DNA of 6,831 nt from an uncultured Catenibacterium sp. (GTDB lineage Bacteria; Bacillota_I; Bacilli_A; Erysipelotrichales; Coprobacillaceae). Within the stretch, counting starts at the first letter, position 1. Each line of letters opens with the position of its first letter. The position numbers were made by a program, and so were the translations under genes. The stretch is taken from assembly GCF_900764565.1 (NCBI RefSeq), contig NZ_CAAFOM010000227.1, positions 1-6,831 of the forward strand. The letters are read 5' to 3'. Positions 5,537-6,831 of this stretch are shown here, piece by piece. Under the pieces are notes generated by a model. It had not been told where the DNA came from and searched no databases. It worked only from the letters and a program-made list of their open reading frames with translations.

Positions 5537-6336
5537 TGAAGATATATGTTACTTATACATTTTTAAATAAACAAGACAGAGATGCCTTTTATCAATCTAT
5601 TAAAGATAATCATATTCAAGAATTGTCTCTCTCTGATGAAGGATGTCTCAAATATTCTTATACACCTATAGATGATACTGTTCTTTTTTTAAAAGAAGAG
5701 TGGATATCTGAAGAATTACAGTTAAAACATTTGAAGCAGCCTCATATGGATATCTTGAAACGATTAAAGAATCAATATGCGTGTCAAACTACAGTGCGTC
5801 ATGGAACAACTTCTTTAGAAACAGAACGTTTAATATTAAGAGAATTTAAAATAGAAGATGCAGAGGATATGTATCATCATTGGGCTAATGATGAAAAGGT
5901 TACTCGTTATTTGACTTGGCCACCTCATCAATGTGTTGAAGATACAAAGCAGTTACTTGCTTCATGGATTCAGTTATATGAAAAGGGTGATTCATATAAC
6001 TGGGGCATTGTAGTAAAAGATAAGAATACACTCATTGGAAATATATCTGTCACACGTATTGATAAGAATACAAATACAGTAGAAATGGGTTATTGTATTG
6101 GGCAGGCTTATTGGGGCCATGGATATGTAGCTGAAGCACTTAGAGAAGTTATTTCTTATTTATTTAAGGAAGGCTATGATCTTGTACGCGCAAGACATGA
6201 TAAAAATAATCCTCATTCAGGTAGAGTGATGCAAAAAGCTGGTATGAAATATGAGGGCACCTTTAGAAAACATGGAAAAAATAATCAGGGAGTAGTAGAT
6301 GATGTTGTTTATTCTATTCTTCCTGAAGAATTATAA
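5536..6336 (+). CDS. Fusion protein: N-terminal ABM-like domain and C-terminal GNAT N-acetyltransferase (RimJ/RimL type)
   Basis: This 266-residue protein has two parts. Residues 1-80 look like a small ABM (antibiotic biosynthesis monooxygenase, dimeric alpha/beta barrel) domain: strand MKIYVTYTF, a helix with FYQSIKDN, GCLKYSY (36-42), LFLKEEW (50-56), then HLKQPHMDIL (65-74). Residues 92-262 are a GNAT of the RimJ/RimL/YnaD type: LETERLILREF (94-104), DEKVTRYLTW (119-128), and the acetyl-CoA binding segment YWGHGYVAEA (192-201). Later come NPHSGRVMQKAGMKYEG and a YSILPEEL end. The GNAT part probably acetylates an amine on a protein N-terminus or small molecule; ABM domains are oxygenases or dimerisation modules. 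GGAGGA (5524-5529) lies 6 nt before the ATG, which overlaps the HD-gene stop by 1 nt (TAATG). The single continuous frame argues for a true fusion. Substrates unknown. Confidence 0.87.
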   Translation: MKIYVTYTFLNKQDRDAFYQSIKDNHIQELSLSDEGCLKYSYTPIDDTVLFLKEEWISEELQLKHLKQPHMDILKRLKNQYACQTTVRHGTTSLETERLILREFKIEDAEDMYHHWANDEKVTRYLTWPPHQCVEDTKQLLASWIQLYEKGDSYNWGIVVKDKNTLIGNISVTRIDKNTNTVEMGYCIGQAYWGHGYVAEALREVISYLFKEGYDLVRARHDKNNPHSGRVMQKAGMKYEGTFRKHGKNNQGVVDDVVYSILPEEL

Positions 6337-6347
6337 TAGGAGATCAT

Positions 6348-6785
6348 ATGGAAGTTAGAGAAATATGCTTGGCACATGTCAAAGAGATATCACAGTTATT
6401 TAATGAAATATTCTCTAGGGAACCATGGAATGATGAATGGAATGAAGAGGACCTCTCTATTTATATGCATGATCTAGTAGGTAATCGTTTATCTCTTTCT
6501 ATTGGTTTATATGATGGAGACAAACTCATTGGAATTGCGTTAGGTCGTATTAAACATTGGTATAATGGAAGAGAGTTCTGGATTGATGAGTTTGGAATAA
6601 TGACAGATGAGCAGTCAAAAGGACTTGGTTCACAGTTTATGGATTTAGTGGTTGAATATACGAAAAAAAGAGGAATAGATCGTATAATGTTGATTACGGA
6701 AAGAGAATTTCCTGCTTATTACTTCTATCAGAAAAATGGCTTTAAAGAACAATCATCACAGGTTGTATTCATGAAAGAATACTAA
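6348..6785 (+). CDS. GNAT-family N-acetyltransferase
   Basis: This 145-residue single-domain GNAT is cytoplasmic and acetyl-CoA dependent. Visible elements are an N-terminal strand and helix (MEVREICLAHVKEISQLFNEIF, split at about residue 11), a PWNDEW turn (26-31), DGDKLIGIALGR (56-67), FWIDEFGI (77-84), and the acetyl-CoA P-loop Q-S-K-G-L-G-S (89-95). AYYFYQKNGFKE near the C-terminus is the usual final GNAT element. The IDEFGI and ERE-x-PAYYFYQKNGF pattern is shared with a group that includes AAC(6')-like enzymes, but nothing here shows aminoglycoside activity; a small-molecule amine is as likely. TAGGAG (6337-6342) lies 5 nt before the ATG, and the gene follows the fusion gene by 11 nt. 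It is the last gene before a terminator. Confidence 0.9.
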   Translation: MEVREICLAHVKEISQLFNEIFSREPWNDEWNEEDLSIYMHDLVGNRLSLSIGLYDGDKLIGIALGRIKHWYNGREFWIDEFGIMTDEQSKGLGSQFMDLVVEYTKKRGIDRIMLITEREFPAYYFYQKNGFKEQSSQVVFMKEY

Positions 6786-6793
6786 AGAAACAG

Positions 6794-6821
6794 GTGTGTA
6801 CTTTTTTGTACGCACTTTTTT
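6794..6821 (+). terminator. Intrinsic terminator after the second GNAT gene
   Basis: An 8-bp stem (GTGTGTAC at 6794-6801, GTACGCAC at 6808-6815, one G-U pair) has a loop of six T residues and is followed by six T residues (6816-6821). Because loop and tail are alike, ACTTTTTTGT occurs twice, 14 nt apart. It lies 8 nt after the stop at 6785 and closes the downstream gene block. Confidence 0.85.
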
Positions 6822-6831
6822 GTCCTAAAAA

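Noticed and set aside
6348..6785. Aminoglycoside 6'-acetyltransferase resistance gene
   Set aside because: Only general GNAT features and a loosely shared motif are visible. There is no mobile element or resistance context, so a resistance call is not supported.
34..6821. Mobile element, phage, CRISPR or defence island
   Set aside because: I saw no transposase, integrase, inverted terminal repeats, spaced repeats or defence-family motifs; base composition looks uniform across the window.

Overview
The window is AT-rich, fully + strand coding and tightly packed. Shine-Dalgarno sites are strong (AGGAGG-like) and there are many 1-4 nt gene overlaps. This points to a low-GC Firmicute; an Erysipelotrichaceae/Coprobacillaceae-type gut bacterium would fit, but no marker gene fixes the taxon. 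The first 21 bases match the 3' end of the standard Illumina TruSeq read-2 adapter as I remember it. The left edge is therefore most likely an untrimmed contig end, and native sequence starts at about base 22.

Region 1 (34-2694) looks like one operon whose promoter lies beyond the left edge. It encodes a stand-alone LytTR DNA-binding regulator, a four-helix DUF3021-type membrane protein, an ABC ATPase and an ABC-2 permease. Regulator and membrane protein resemble the LytTR regulatory systems of streptococci (HdrRM/BrsRM type), in which the membrane partner restrains the LytTR activator. Linked to an exporter, this would make a compact sensing and export module.

Region 2 (2695-3782) has an AT-rich gap with an imperfect hairpin, a membrane-anchored SanA/YdcF (DUF218) protein and a small unrecognised membrane protein. 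It ends in an intrinsic terminator whose stem begins inside the last stop codon.

Region 3 (3793-6821) starts only 10 nt after that terminator. It encodes a DUF3592-like small membrane protein, a DUF4846 lipoprotein, an HD-domain phosphohydrolase resembling 5'-deoxynucleotidases, an ABM-GNAT fusion and a second GNAT acetyltransferase. A second intrinsic terminator follows. The genes abut or overlap by about 1 nt and are probably co-translated, but no single pathway is evident.

There are no tRNA or rRNA genes, CRISPR arrays, insertion sequences or gene-free stretches above 300 bases. I see no clearly new system. The points most worth a second look are the LytTR/DUF3021/ABC module, the ABM-GNAT fusion and the terminator sitting directly before the third gene block.
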